64,000 bases of DNA, taken from assembly GCA_001899685.1 (NCBI GenBank), contig MKWG01000003.1, positions 186,001 through 250,000 of the forward strand. Reading direction: 5' to 3'. The DNA is from Sphingobacteriales bacterium 44-15 (lineage in GTDB: Bacteria; Bacteroidota; Bacteroidia; Chitinophagales; Chitinophagaceae). A program made the position numbers and the translations under genes. Positions within the stretch are counted from its first letter, which is position 1. Each line of letters starts with the position of its first letter. A model generated the notes under the pieces. That model worked only from the letters and a program-made list of their open reading frames with translations, was not told the DNA's origin and did not search any database. Of the stretch, positions 33,822 through 43,172 are shown in pieces.

Positions 33822-34499
33822 ATGCATATAGATATTATCAGTGTTTTGCCGGAACTGCTGGAAAGCCCTTTTGCACATTCTATTCTGAAAAGAGCTAAAG
33901 ACAAAGGGCTTTTGCAAATAGAAGTTCATCCTCTGCGCAAATGGGCCGTAAATGCCTATGGACAGGTAGATGACTATCAATATGGCGGCGGTGCAGGAAT
34001 GGTGATGATGTGCGAGCCGCTGGTAAACGCTATAGAATCCCTCTCTGCGACAAAAAAGTTTGACGAGATCATCTATCTTACTCCCGACGGCGAACGTTTT
34101 AATCAAAAAACAGCGAACCGGCTGTCGCTGCAGCAAAACCTGCTGTTAATATGCGGGCACTATAAAGGCATTGATGAAAGGGTACGGGAACACTATGTCA
34201 CTAAAGAAATATCCGTGGGGGATTACGTATTGAGCGGTGGGGAACTCCCCGCTGCGATACTGGCAGATGCCATAGGACGTTTGTTGCCCGGCGTCTTGAA
34301 TGATGAGACCTCTGCCTTATTCGATTCCTTCCAGGACAACCTGCTTGCTCCGCCGGTATATACCCGCCCGGCTGAATTCCGCGGATGGAAAGTACCGGAC
34401 ATACTGCTAAGCGGCGACCCAAAAAAAATATCGGAGTGGCGGCATGACATGGCCCTAAAACGAACAGAAGAAAGAAGACCTGATATACTGGAAGAATAG
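33822..34499 (+). CDS. trmD: tRNA (guanine37-N1)-methyltransferase
   Basis: A 225-residue SPOUT methyltransferase that makes m1G37 in tRNAs with G36 and so prevents +1 frameshifting. ATG 33822 gives the standard N-terminus [20 protein letters not shown]; the 35 extra residues upstream are not family-like. Trefoil-knot motifs [12 protein letters not shown] and [12 protein letters not shown] and the late [19 protein letters not shown] are intact. Unlike many genomes it is not flanked by rpsP, rimM or rplS. The L,D-transpeptidase gene starts 36 bp after it. Confidence 0.96.
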   Translation: MHIDIISVLPELLESPFAHSILKRAKDKGLLQIEVHPLRKWAVNAYGQVDDYQYGGGAGMVMMCEPLVNAIESLSATKKFDEIIYLTPDGERFNQKTANRLSLQQNLLLICGHYKGIDERVREHYVTKEISVGDYVLSGGELPAAILADAIGRLLPGVLNDETSALFDSFQDNLLAPPVYTRPAEFRGWKVPDILLSGDPKKISEWRHDMALKRTEERRPDILEE

Positions 34500-34535
34500 C
34501 CGGGAATATTTACAAAGCGCTTTATTTTCAATAGT

Positions 34536-36140
34536 ATGAAACTAATCTCACTTTGGGGAGTAATATTAATAAGTATACTTTCCGCCTGCAATAATCAGCA
34601 GAAGCCTGTTCCCTCGGTTGAAAAGCGGGATACCACGATCACTGCCGGAAATGCATATTCACCCCTTTTTTTCGACAGCTCAAAGCTGGAGCAGTTTATA
34701 CAACATCATGGCATTGATGATAGTCTCGCCAGGCAATTCAGGAGCTTTTATAATGCCCGGAACTATCAATATGCCTGGTTTTTCAACGACGGTCCCGCCG
34801 AACAGGTATACAATTTTCTGAATCTTCAAAACGATTATATTGCATACAGCCGCGACAGCAGCTTATACGATCCTTCTTTACAGCAGGTATTTGACACGTT
34901 GGAAACCGGAGGGCATGTATTTCCTCTGAACGACAGCAGCAGGCTCAATGCCGAGCTTACGCTTACTAACCAGTTCTTCAGGTACGCTGCACAGGATTTC
35001 CTGGGCGATAGCAAGCTGAATATAAGCGATCTGAAATGGTTCATTCCGCGGAAAAAAATTGATATAGTAGCAACGCTCGATTCGCTGATCTCTAATAAGG
35101 GAGAAAAAATAGTCAGCTATGCGCCTGTTAACCCTTATTATCTGCACCTGAAGGAAAAGCTGCTACAATATTATGACATAGAAAAAGATGGCGGATGGCC
35201 GCCAATCAATACAGATATAAAAAAACTGAAGAAAGGAGACAGCGCTGCCGTTATAAGCCGGATCAAGCACCAACTGTTCCTGACAGGCGATTTCAGGGAA
35301 GCTGATACTTCAGGATCATTCACAGACTCCCTCGTTGCGGCGGTAAAGCATTTTCAGCACCGGCACGGTCTGACTGAAGACGGCATCATTGCAGGGAACA
35401 CTTTGCAGCAGATCAGGCAGTCTGTACAAACGCGGATCAGGCAAATGCTTCTCAACCTTGAACGGATGCGGTGGGTGCCATCGGAGATCAGCACGGATTA
35501 TATACTGGTGAATATCCCAGAATTCAGATTACATGTGTTTGAGAAAGGAAAATTGAAATTCAGCATGAAAGTGGTGGTGGGGAGCGGGCAAAATAATACT
35601 GTCATCTTTAGGGGTGATTTGAAATATGTTGTATTCAGCCCATACTGGAACGTACCGCCGGGTATATTGAAAAAAGAGATCTTACCCGGTATGCAAAAAG
35701 ACAGGAATTATCTCGCCCGTCACAATATGGAAATTAACGGATACTCCGGCAGCCTTCCCAATGTAAGGGAAAAGCCCGGTCCTAATAACTCACTGGGACG
35801 AGTAAAATTCCTTTTCCCCAACAACTACAATATCTACCTGCACGACACACCGGCCAAAAGCTTATTTGGAGAAAGCAGGAGGGCGTTCAGCCACGGCTGC
35901 ATCCGGCTCAGCGAGCCTAAAAAATTAGCCGAATTCCTGCTGCGCGACGACAGTACCTGGACTGCTGCCAAAATCAGCGCCGCTATGAACAGCGGTAAAG
36001 AAAAATATGTAACATTAAAAGAAACAGTACCTGTATTTATCGGATACTTCACTGCATGGGTGGACTCAAAGGGACAGCTCAACTTCAGAGATGATGTGTA
36101 TGGACATGATAAAAGGCTTGCGGAAAAATTATTTCAATAA
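34536..36140 (+). CDS. L,D-transpeptidase (YcbB/LdtD-like) lipoprotein
   Basis: A 534-residue protein with a lipobox at ILSACNN (Cys18). In order: an N-terminal helical/scaffold domain (~45-225), a peptidoglycan-binding domain (~230-290, HFQHRHGLTEDGIIAG) and a YkuD catalytic domain (~320-480). The catalytic Cys is C455 in FSHGCIRLSEP, with the upstream His in YLHDTPAKSLF. This is the YcbB-type architecture and length. These enzymes form 3-3 peptidoglycan cross-links or attach proteins to peptidoglycan from the periplasmic side. It probably shares a transcript with trmD (36-bp gap). Confidence 0.93.
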   Translation: MKLISLWGVILISILSACNNQQKPVPSVEKRDTTITAGNAYSPLFFDSSKLEQFIQHHGIDDSLARQFRSFYNARNYQYAWFFNDGPAEQVYNFLNLQNDYIAYSRDSSLYDPSLQQVFDTLETGGHVFPLNDSSRLNAELTLTNQFFRYAAQDFLGDSKLNISDLKWFIPRKKIDIVATLDSLISNKGEKIVSYAPVNPYYLHLKEKLLQYYDIEKDGGWPPINTDIKKLKKGDSAAVISRIKHQLFLTGDFREADTSGSFTDSLVAAVKHFQHRHGLTEDGIIAGNTLQQIRQSVQTRIRQMLLNLERMRWVPSEISTDYILVNIPEFRLHVFEKGKLKFSMKVVVGSGQNNTVIFRGDLKYVVFSPYWNVPPGILKKEILPGMQKDRNYLARHNMEINGYSGSLPNVREKPGPNNSLGRVKFLFPNNYNIYLHDTPAKSLFGESRRAFSHGCIRLSEPKKLAEFLLRDDSTWTAAKISAAMNSGKEKYVTLKETVPVFIGYFTAWVDSKGQLNFRDDVYGHDKRLAEKLFQ

Positions 36141-36217
36141 AAAAGAGTCCGTTTCAAAAGGACAAAATATATTTTATTAAATAGCTATTTAACGATCAAT
36201 ACTTATATATTGCAGGG

Positions 36218-38323
36218 ATGAATAAAGGTCTCCTGGTCAACAAACCATCAAAATATAAGCCGCTATTGCAGCTTGCCACTATAGCTATACTGCTATCGTT
36301 CGCAACAAGGCTTGTGTTGCTGCTTACGGCAGGTAAGCATATGAATGCGTCCTTTATTAATATCATTTCCGGGTTCTTTATCGGGTTTACTTTTGACCTG
36401 CTGGTAAGCCTTTTTATCATTCTTCCCTTCGCTATCCAGATCAGCTTTACCAATAATTTTATTTATACGCCCAAAGGAAAATGGATAGCGATTGGGGTAT
36501 TCATCATTTTATTAGGAATTTTCCTTTTTACTTCGTTAGTGCCTAAAGACTTCAACCGGGATCTGTACAAAGCTGCTATTTGCTATTTTATATTTAGGTT
36601 TGCTATTTTTATATTTCTCTATACCCGAAGCCTCTCCTTCAGGCTCAGGTGGAGAACTGTTGTATTGAAAATATTTTTTTTCATCACCATTTTCCTCCTG
36701 GTATTTAATGCAGTGAGCGAATGGTTCTTTTGGGATGAGTTTTCATCCCGCTACAATTTTATCGCGGTAGACTATCTTATTTACACCAATGAAGTAGTAG
36801 GTAATATACAGGAATCATATCCCATCGCAAGTATCATCGCCGGCGTAGCAGTAGTTGCGCTCACCATCTTTCTTCTCATCAGAAAATCCATCGGGTTATC
36901 AGTAAGAACGCCGCTCCGGTTTTCAAAAAGGATAATAGTGCTGTCAGCATTGCTCATTGGAATAGCGGCGCTCAATTTTATCATCAAACCAGACTGGAAA
37001 AACTTCAGCAGCAACAATTATGTAAATGAGCTTGCCGGCAACGGAATGTATGAATTCGTACAGGCTTTTAAAAACAACAAGCTGGATTTCTATACATATT
37101 ACCAAACGCTTCCCGACTCCACTGCATTCCATATCCTGCGGCAATCGCTGACGGACTCCAACAGCAGCTTTGTAAGCAATGACATTTTTGATATAGAGCG
37201 GCAGATCAGCTATACCGGGCCGGAAAAGAAAATGAACGTGGTGCTTATCAGCGTGGAAAGTCTCAGCGCATCGTTCATGCAGGCATTTGGCGATAAGAAC
37301 AATATCACACCATCATTAGATACTCTCGCCCGGAAGGGAATGTTCTTTACCAATCTGTATGCCTCCGGCACGCGTACCGTCCGGGGACTGGAAGCATTAT
37401 CCCTGTCTATCCCCCCGCCCCCGGGACAAAGCATCGTCAAACGCCCCGGTAATGAGAACCTGTTCAGCCTGGGATCAGTGTTTAAAGACAAAGGTTACAC
37501 AACGCAGTATATATATGGTGGCTATGGTTACTTCGACAATATGAATTATTTCTTTGCGCATAACGGCTACGAGGTAGTAGACAGAACAGCGCTCAAAGCA
37601 GATGAAATACATTATGCCAATATCTGGGGAGTAGCCGATGAAGACCTCTTTACGCTCGCGCTTCGCGAAATGGATAATAATTATGCCCTCAACAAGCCAT
37701 TCTTCTCTCATGTAATGACGGTCTCTAATCACCGTCCCTTTACTTACCCCGACGGGAGAATTGATATCCCGCCAACATCCCAGACCCGCGATGGCGCCGT
37801 TAAATATACCGACTACAGCATCGGGCAATTTATAAAGCAGGCATCCCAAAAGCCATGGTTTGGCAATACCATATTTATTGTTGTGGCCGATCATTGTGCG
37901 TCAAGCGCAGGCAAGCAGGCGCTGCCGGTAACCGGTTATCATATACCCATGATCATTTATTCGCCGGGAAATATTGCTCCGCAGGAAATAAGCTCCCTGA
38001 CAGCGCAAATTGATATTGCTCCTACCCTGCTGGGGCTGCTTAACTTTTCTTACAAAACAAAATTTTTCGGGCAGGATATATTGCATACGGCTCCTGAAAA
38101 GCAAAGAGCTTTTTTAAGCACTTACCAGGGACTGGGATTTCTTAAACACGATACGCTTGTTGTGCAATCTCCGGTAAAAAAGATCATGACCTATCAACCG
38201 GATTTTACCACGGGGGATGCCCGGGAGATAGAAGGAGACACTGCTCTCACCAGGGAAGCGATAGCATATTACCAGGTTATCTCCTGGCTGATCAAACACA
38301 AAAAATATGGAGCACTGGAATAA
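36218..38323 (+). CDS. LTA synthase-like membrane sulfatase/phosphotransferase
   Basis: A 701-residue protein with about five to six membrane helices in the first ~260 residues and a sulfatase-fold domain (~335-640) facing the periplasm. The domain begins MNVVLISVESLSASFMQAFG (metal-binding Glu), has the SGTRTVRGLEA segment holding the likely Thr nucleophile, and later FIVVADHCASSAG with the Asp-His metal pair. Gram-negative members transfer phosphoethanolamine or phosphoglycerol onto glycans or lipids. Bacteroidota do not make lipoteichoic acid, so the acceptor is unknown. A short palindrome TTAAATAGCTATTTAA (36177-36192) lies just upstream. Confidence 0.9.
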   Translation: MNKGLLVNKPSKYKPLLQLATIAILLSFATRLVLLLTAGKHMNASFINIISGFFIGFTFDLLVSLFIILPFAIQISFTNNFIYTPKGKWIAIGVFIILLGIFLFTSLVPKDFNRDLYKAAICYFIFRFAIFIFLYTRSLSFRLRWRTVVLKIFFFITIFLLVFNAVSEWFFWDEFSSRYNFIAVDYLIYTNEVVGNIQESYPIASIIAGVAVVALTIFLLIRKSIGLSVRTPLRFSKRIIVLSALLIGIAALNFIIKPDWKNFSSNNYVNELAGNGMYEFVQAFKNNKLDFYTYYQTLPDSTAFHILRQSLTDSNSSFVSNDIFDIERQISYTGPEKKMNVVLISVESLSASFMQAFGDKNNITPSLDTLARKGMFFTNLYASGTRTVRGLEALSLSIPPPPGQSIVKRPGNENLFSLGSVFKDKGYTTQYIYGGYGYFDNMNYFFAHNGYEVVDRTALKADEIHYANIWGVADEDLFTLALREMDNNYALNKPFFSHVMTVSNHRPFTYPDGRIDIPPTSQTRDGAVKYTDYSIGQFIKQASQKPWFGNTIFIVVADHCASSAGKQALPVTGYHIPMIIYSPGNIAPQEISSLTAQIDIAPTLLGLLNFSYKTKFFGQDILHTAPEKQRAFLSTYQGLGFLKHDTLVVQSPVKKIMTYQPDFTTGDAREIEGDTALTREAIAYYQVISWLIKHKKYGALE

Positions 38324-38361
38324 AACACGCTCCTGTTATGTAACCTCATTAACCTGAAAAG

Positions 38362-38775
38362 ATGTGGAAATATTATGCGCTGCTTTCAGCATTTTTTGCC
38401 GCATTAACCGCAATACTTGCTAAAGCAGGTATCAAAGGGATCAGCGGCAACCTGGCAACTGCTATACGAACCGTAGTTATTCTCTTTATAGCCTGGGGAA
38501 TAGTATTAGCCGGTGGAGAATTAAAAGAAATAAAAACACTGACCAGGAGCAATATCATCTTCCTCCTGCTGTCAGGCATTGCCACAGGCCTTTCCTGGAT
38601 ATTTTACTTCAAAGCGCTTGAAACAGGAGACGTATCAAAAGTGGCGCCCATTGATAAATTAAGCGTTGCTATAGCTATAGGGCTTTCTTTCCTGATACTG
38701 AAAGAGCCGGTAGATATAAAAACAATAATCGGTGGCGCCTTGATTGTGGCAGGCACTATCGTAATTATCTGGTAA
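38362..38775 (+). CDS. Half-size EamA-family transporter
   Basis: A 137-residue protein containing a single EamA repeat with about four to five membrane helices (WKYYALLSAFFAALTAILAKAG, then GLSWIFYFKALETGDVSKVA and a terminal GGALIVAGTIVII). Such half-length members are normal and act as dimers. It starts 38 bp after the sulfatase stop and converges on metZ with a 10-bp gap. Substrate unknown. Confidence 0.87.
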   Translation: MWKYYALLSAFFAALTAILAKAGIKGISGNLATAIRTVVILFIAWGIVLAGGELKEIKTLTRSNIIFLLLSGIATGLSWIFYFKALETGDVSKVAPIDKLSVAIAIGLSFLILKEPVDIKTIIGGALIVAGTIVIIW

Positions 38776-38785
38776 ACATTTTTTA

Positions 38786-39955
38786 TCAGCACTTGTCAAG
38801 CGCCTGCATAATGTCTGCGATAATATCGGAAGCATGCTCCAGCCCTACGGAAATACGGATCAGGCCGGGTGTAATGCTGACAGACTCCTGCTCTTCCCTG
38901 CTGAGCTTGGAATGCGTGGTAGACGGAGGATGAGAGGCTATGCTGCGCGTATCGCCGAGATTGGAGGTAAGCGAAAGCATTTGTAACGCATCCATGAATT
39001 TTTTCCCGGCTTCAACACCTCCTTTAAGATCAAAAGTTACGAGCCCGCCTCCACGCGTCATTTGCTTTTTAGCGATCTCATACATGGGATGAGAAGGATG
39101 GAAAGGATATTTTATGGAATTGAGTTTCGGATGCCCTTCCAACGCTTTTACCAGGGCTTCCGCATTATCACAATGCCGCTGGATGCGTACGTCGAGGGTC
39201 TCCAGGCTTTTGCTTAATACCCATGCGTTGAACGGGGAGATGGAAGGTCCGGTATTCCTGCAAAAAAGATACAGGTCCCTGATCAGCTCTTTTTTACCCA
39301 CTACAACTCCTCCCAGCACTCGTCCCTGGCCGTCCAGCCACTTTGTTGCAGAATGCAATACAAGATCAGCTCCGTAATCTATTGGTTTTTGCAGAACGGG
39401 AGTAGCAAAGCAATTATCAACAAGCAGTATTATATTATGTTTGCGGGCTAATGCTCCCAGCCATTCCATATCAACAATATCAAGCCCGGGATTAGTAGGA
39501 GTTTCTACGTAGATCATTTTAGTATTGGGCCTGATCAGCGACTCCCAGGTCTCAGGGTGCTTTATATCAGCATAGCTGTAATCAATTTTCCAGCGCTGCA
39601 GGTATTTTGTTATTATGGTATGGGTAGACCCGAATACGGATTTGCAGCTCAGGAGGTGATCTCCACTGGACAGGAATGCCATGAAAACGCCAAAAATAGC
39701 GCTCATGCCGGAAGCTGTGGCAAAGCCGGCTTCCGCTCCTTCCAGCGCGCACATCTTATCAATAAATTCCTGTACCGTAGGGTTGCTGAAGCGGCTGTAG
39801 ATATTGCTGTCATTTTCTTCTGCAAAAGCAGCCCGCATCTCCTCGGAATTATCAAAGCAGAAACTTGAGGTAAGGAACAATGGAGTGCTATGCTCCATTT
39901 CATTGGTACGGGGCGTTTGTATACGCACCGCCTGCGTATTAGGATGTAAACTCAT
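38786..39955 (-). CDS. metZ: O-succinylhomoserine sulfhydrylase / trans-sulfuration enzyme (PLP)
   Basis: A 389-residue Cys/Met-metabolism PLP enzyme. The Schiff-base Lys is K205 in LHSATKWLDGQGRVLGG; SGMSAIFGVFMAFL and MIYVETPTNPGLDIVD are family segments, and YSRFSNPTVQEFIDKM carries the Tyr/Arg that hold the cofactor phosphate. The NTGPSISPFNAWVLSKSLET region fits MetZ better than cystathionine gamma-synthase. It would make homocysteine from O-succinylhomoserine and sulfide. No other met genes are adjacent, and the assignment between close subfamilies is moderate. Confidence 0.85.
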   Translation of the reverse strand: MSLHPNTQAVRIQTPRTNEMEHSTPLFLTSSFCFDNSEEMRAAFAEENDSNIYSRFSNPTVQEFIDKMCALEGAEAGFATASGMSAIFGVFMAFLSSGDHLLSCKSVFGSTHTIITKYLQRWKIDYSYADIKHPETWESLIRPNTKMIYVETPTNPGLDIVDMEWLGALARKHNIILLVDNCFATPVLQKPIDYGADLVLHSATKWLDGQGRVLGGVVVGKKELIRDLYLFCRNTGPSISPFNAWVLSKSLETLDVRIQRHCDNAEALVKALEGHPKLNSIKYPFHPSHPMYEIAKKQMTRGGGLVTFDLKGGVEAGKKFMDALQMLSLTSNLGDTRSIASHPPSTTHSKLSREEQESVSITPGLIRISVGLEHASDIIADIMQALDKC

Positions 39956-40039
39956 ACAAATACAATAATTTAACCTAAGGCATACGGCAGCAAAAGCCTT
40001 TTACAAAAGGACTTCACCATAACATACGGTATACTGTCG

Positions 40040-40477
40040 TTATAAATCAACCGGTGAGCCGTTTACTACTACTTTCCAGTCGAGTGTGGCGCCCGCACGA
40101 CGGAGTGTCTCTGCAACGGAGCAATATTTATTCATGGATAATTCTACCGCGCGAAATGCTTTTGCCGGCTCAATCTCTCCTGTAAGATCAAAAACGATCT
40201 GCACATCCGTCCACAAAGAAGGCTCTTTTCCATGCTCTCTTTCCCCGTCCACGCTTATAGAAAATCCTTTTATATCCTGCTTTTGCTTTTTAAGGATGCT
40301 CACCACGTCCACCGCGCTGCAACCTCCCAGTCCGGCCAGCAACAATTGCATCGGGCGGAACCCCTTGCCATCCCCACCCTGCTCCACAGGAATATCTATA
40401 GAAAGCGTATTACCACCCGGATCGGCAGCAAAAAACCCATAATCGTTATGGGTACGGTGTAACTGCATTAACGCCAT
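40040..40477 (-). CDS. OsmC-family peroxiredoxin-like protein
   Basis: A 145-residue cytoplasmic protein; ATG 40477 (MALMQLHRTHNDYGF) is chosen over the longer hydrophobic extension. The OsmC/Ohr fold shows in the first-half GFRPMQLLLAGLGGCSAVDV, with Cys in GGCS, and the second-half MNKYCSVAETLRRAG with the paired Cys. These two Cys reduce organic hydroperoxides in the family. The divergent ATP-grasp gene starts 70 bp away, so they may share a control region. Confidence 0.88.
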   Translation of the reverse strand: MALMQLHRTHNDYGFFAADPGGNTLSIDIPVEQGGDGKGFRPMQLLLAGLGGCSAVDVVSILKKQKQDIKGFSISVDGEREHGKEPSLWTDVQIVFDLTGEIEPAKAFRAVELSMNKYCSVAETLRRAGATLDWKVVVNGSPVDL

Positions 40478-40547
40478 GCTCTGAAATTTGGGTGCAAAGA
40501 TAAGAAGCAATAATATTGTGCCCCAATACAATTTCCCCTACAGCAAA

Positions 40548-41444
40548 ATGAAGATCGCCTATATCACCTACAACGGCTCCGGAAAATACCTGCCTGCCAA
40601 TGATTTTAATGAAGTGGAGGACCTGCTGCCGTTCCTCCAAAGAAAGGGACTGGACATCACTGCTGAAATATGGGACAACCCGGGCACAGACTGGAAAAAA
40701 TACGATGTGGCTTTATTAAAAACACCCTGGGATTATCATCAGAAATACGGTCAGTTTAAAGAATGGCTTGACAGGATAGAGGCTTTAGGCGTACAACTGC
40801 TGAATGATTTTGATACCGTGAGATGGAATATGGATAAACATTATCTCGCCGGAATAGCGCAGGCAGGATTGGATGTTATCCCTGCCATCTTCCTTGAAAA
40901 AGAGTGGAAAGGGGAGCTTTTACCCTTATTTGAAAAATTACAGTCCGGCAAATTGATCATGAAGCCATGTGTAAGCGCCGGTTCCAGGGATACCATCATC
41001 CTTCACCGGGAGGAAGCAGAAAAAGAAGCTGCAACAGCATTAGCGCTTTTGTCGCAGGGTGATTTTATGGTACAACCTTTCATGAAGGAAGTACAGGACG
41101 GAGAATGGTCTTTTATATTTTTCAATAATAAATACAGTCATACCATTATCAAAAAGCCTAAAACAGGCGATTTCCGGGTGCAGCAGGTCTATGGAGGAAG
41201 TATTACGCCTGCAACACCACTGCAATCATATATTGAGAGTGCCGCTGCTTATCTGCAACAATTCGCAAAACATGCTTTATACGCACGCGTTGACGGGCTA
41301 ATAGTAAAGGGCAGATTCATGCTGATGGAGCTGGAGCTGGTTGAGCCGTTTTTATATCTTTCCTATAGCGAAGGCGCGGTGGAGCGTTATTATGGAGCGC
41401 TGGTGGAGCAGTTGGGGAGGGGCGTCGTGAGAGGTGAAAAGTGA
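40548..41444 (+). CDS. ATP-grasp ligase (RimK/DcsG-like)
   Basis: A 298-residue protein starting at ATG 40548 (MKIAYITYNGSGKYLP); the 20 extra upstream residues overlap the OsmC promoter region. The ATP-grasp fold is indicated by the LIMKPCVSAGSRDTIIL Lys region, FMVQPFMKEVQDGEWSFIFF, and the metal-binding end VKGRFMLMELELVEPFL (Glu residues). The N-terminal LLKTPWDYHQKY is typical of the DcsG/glutathione-synthetase-like group. It should ligate a carboxylate to an amine with ATP; substrates are unknown. Its end overlaps the start of a family A repeat. Confidence 0.85.
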   Translation: MKIAYITYNGSGKYLPANDFNEVEDLLPFLQRKGLDITAEIWDNPGTDWKKYDVALLKTPWDYHQKYGQFKEWLDRIEALGVQLLNDFDTVRWNMDKHYLAGIAQAGLDVIPAIFLEKEWKGELLPLFEKLQSGKLIMKPCVSAGSRDTIILHREEAEKEAATALALLSQGDFMVQPFMKEVQDGEWSFIFFNNKYSHTIIKKPKTGDFRVQQVYGGSITPATPLQSYIESAAAYLQQFAKHALYARVDGLIVKGRFMLMELELVEPFLYLSYSEGAVERYYGALVEQLGRGVVRGEK

Positions 41445-41994
41445 GACGTGAGAAACTGTAAGATTGCACATTTACCGTTTGTCGTTTCACATTTATCGCT
41501 TCACCATTGATTGCGGAATCGTGAAAAGTGAGAGGTCTTTCACGTTTGTCGTCTCACGTTTATCGTTTGTCTCTATTCACCATTCAATGTCGTTCCTTTG
41601 GCTTGGAATCATTATAAAACTTTTAATTTCTCAGCAAAGCAGAGATTTATCGCACTGTTACCAGTATCCGAATAAGCCACCTTTTTTTGCGTGAGATTTG
41701 TACTACCGCCGATTAAAGGGATAGATGAATAATGATATGAAGCTGACAGATCTCCTCAAAGCAACTGCGAAGCACTCAGTGAGACAAATAAAAATCAAAT
41801 ATGCCCGAACTAAAAAACAGTGGTGTTTCGGATATCCCGCCAGGTGGCGGGACCGGCTTGAGGCAATCAACAACTTACCCTTAAAACCGCTATGCCTTCT
41901 TAAGGAAATGACATTGATTGCGGAATCGTGAAAAGTAAAAGGTCTTTCACGTTTGTCGTCTCACGTTTATCGTTTGACGTTCCCCCCTTCACCC
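41432..41994. repeat. Repeat-dense 550-bp region with 65-bp direct repeats
   Basis: Family A modules fill 41432-41585 and 41912-41990. Within them, 41505-41569 and 41912-41976 are 65-bp direct repeats differing at two positions (AGTGAGAG against AGTAAAAG), 407 bp apart. Between them lies ~340 bp with a CCCGCC-AGGT-GGCGGG hairpin (41836-41851). A 68-codon frame at 41725 has no recognisable protein features and I do not call it. Confidence 0.8.
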
Positions 41995-42882
41995 TCAATT
42001 GGTAACCTTAAAATTAAAAATAATCGTTCCTCTCTGTTCATCGCCGGCAGCAAATTTCAGTTGCTTTGCCTTGCGGATCGCAATATCTTTCATTGCAGCA
42101 TTGGAGGTAGTGGAGCCAAGCGGCTGGTAGATAGCGCTGGTAACTGCACCGGAAGCATCAACCGACAGATCCACGGCTACCTTTGCATTTTCATTAAAAT
42201 CATCCTGGAAAGAAGGCTGGCGGACAATCCTCCTGCCTTTCAGATTACCCTGTATAGTATAGCCACTGCCATTACCTGAGCCGCCAAAGCCGTCGTAATT
42301 TTTTGAATTAGGGTCACCATTGATCTTACCCCTGTCGCCCGAACCGGTAGTATTTCCTTCACTTTTGCTTCCGTTCCAGGAGTCCGCATTATTACCGCCG
42401 GGGCCGCTGCCATCGCCACCTTTATAGGTTGCCCGGGGTTTGGGGGGCGCCGGCTTGGGATTTTCCACGATCTGCGGCTTGGTATTCCTGTTCTTTTCAG
42501 TAGCTGTATTTTCCTTGGTAGGAATATTCGTGCTCTTGGGGTTGGAAACTTTTGGCTTGGGCACATGCACCTCTTCCGCTTCAGGGTCGTTATCATCCGT
42601 TTCCACCGCTTTTACGTCCTGTACCGGCACATTAGAGGTTTTGGGAGGCGTGTTTACTTCCTTTGGCGCCGCGGCAGGAGCGCCGGGGATCAGGGGCTGT
42701 ACATCACCGAAGCCGTCATCACTATTGCCCAGGTTCACTTCCATTCCTTCTTCTTCAGGCATGGGCGGAGGTACCGGCACCGACCAGGAGACAAGGAAAA
42801 AGAATAAAAATAAAAGACCGGTGATCACGCCCGTGATCGTGCCCGCCTTTACATTTTTCGCTGTTTCAAAATCTGATGACAT
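41995..42882 (-). CDS. TonB-like energy transducer protein
   Basis: A 295-residue protein: one N-terminal membrane helix (GVITGLLFLFFFLVSWSVPV), a long Pro/Lys/Asn- and Gly-rich periplasm-spanning region (~45-205), and a C-terminal ~80-residue domain with KVAVDLSVDASGAVTSAIYQ and a final IIFNFKV strand, as in TonB C-termini. It would carry proton-motive energy to TonB-dependent transporters such as the SusC homologue encoded nearby. ExbB/ExbD genes, usually just before such genes, are not adjacent; a family B repeat lies upstream instead. Confidence 0.8.
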   Translation of the reverse strand: MSSDFETAKNVKAGTITGVITGLLFLFFFLVSWSVPVPPPMPEEEGMEVNLGNSDDGFGDVQPLIPGAPAAAPKEVNTPPKTSNVPVQDVKAVETDDNDPEAEEVHVPKPKVSNPKSTNIPTKENTATEKNRNTKPQIVENPKPAPPKPRATYKGGDGSGPGGNNADSWNGSKSEGNTTGSGDRGKINGDPNSKNYDGFGGSGNGSGYTIQGNLKGRRIVRQPSFQDDFNENAKVAVDLSVDASGAVTSAIYQPLGSTTSNAAMKDIAIRKAKQLKFAAGDEQRGTIIFNFKVTN

Positions 42883-43005
42883 TTCTTGTACAGAATTTAG
42901 TTAAACAAATGTAAAGATGATAATGTTATAAACGTGTGAATCTTCGGGGTGTTTCACGCAAAGGAGCATAAGAGAGCAAAGCCCGCAAAGTATATTATAT
43001 ACCAT

Positions 43006-43171
43006 CAGCACGGCTTCGCGACCTTTGCCTGCCCGAATGATTCATTCAGGCGGGCGTAATCCTTAGCGTGCTTTGCAGTAAAAATAATCGCAAAGAAAAT
43101 ACAAAGTTTTTCGCCCGTCCGACTGGTATCATCCGGGCGGGTAAAGCCCTCTAAGAAATTAAACGAACTAT
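43006..43171. repeat. Family B MITE-like repeat (copy 3, shorter)
   Basis: AGCACGGC...GACCTTTGCCTGCCCGA and CATTCAGGCGGGCGTAAT match copy 1, but the internal CCTGGCTG/CAGTCAGG hairpin (about 20 bp) and the TTTTGCAGGCG end are missing. It abuts the GH16 stop at 43173. Related GCAAAG-rich DNA extends upstream to ~42955. Confidence 0.75.
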
Positions 43172-43172
43172 A

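Noticed and set aside
38362..38775. Truncated EamA pseudogene
   Set aside because: Half-size single-repeat EamA proteins of ~137-140 residues are a normal subfamily, and the ends are clean.
41725..41931. 68-codon frame between 65-bp direct repeats
   Set aside because: No recognisable features; crosses a palindrome and ends inside a family A repeat.
41432..41990. Possible CRISPR array
   Set aside because: Repeats are irregularly spaced, palindromic modules of varying order, with no unique spacers of constant length and no cas genes.
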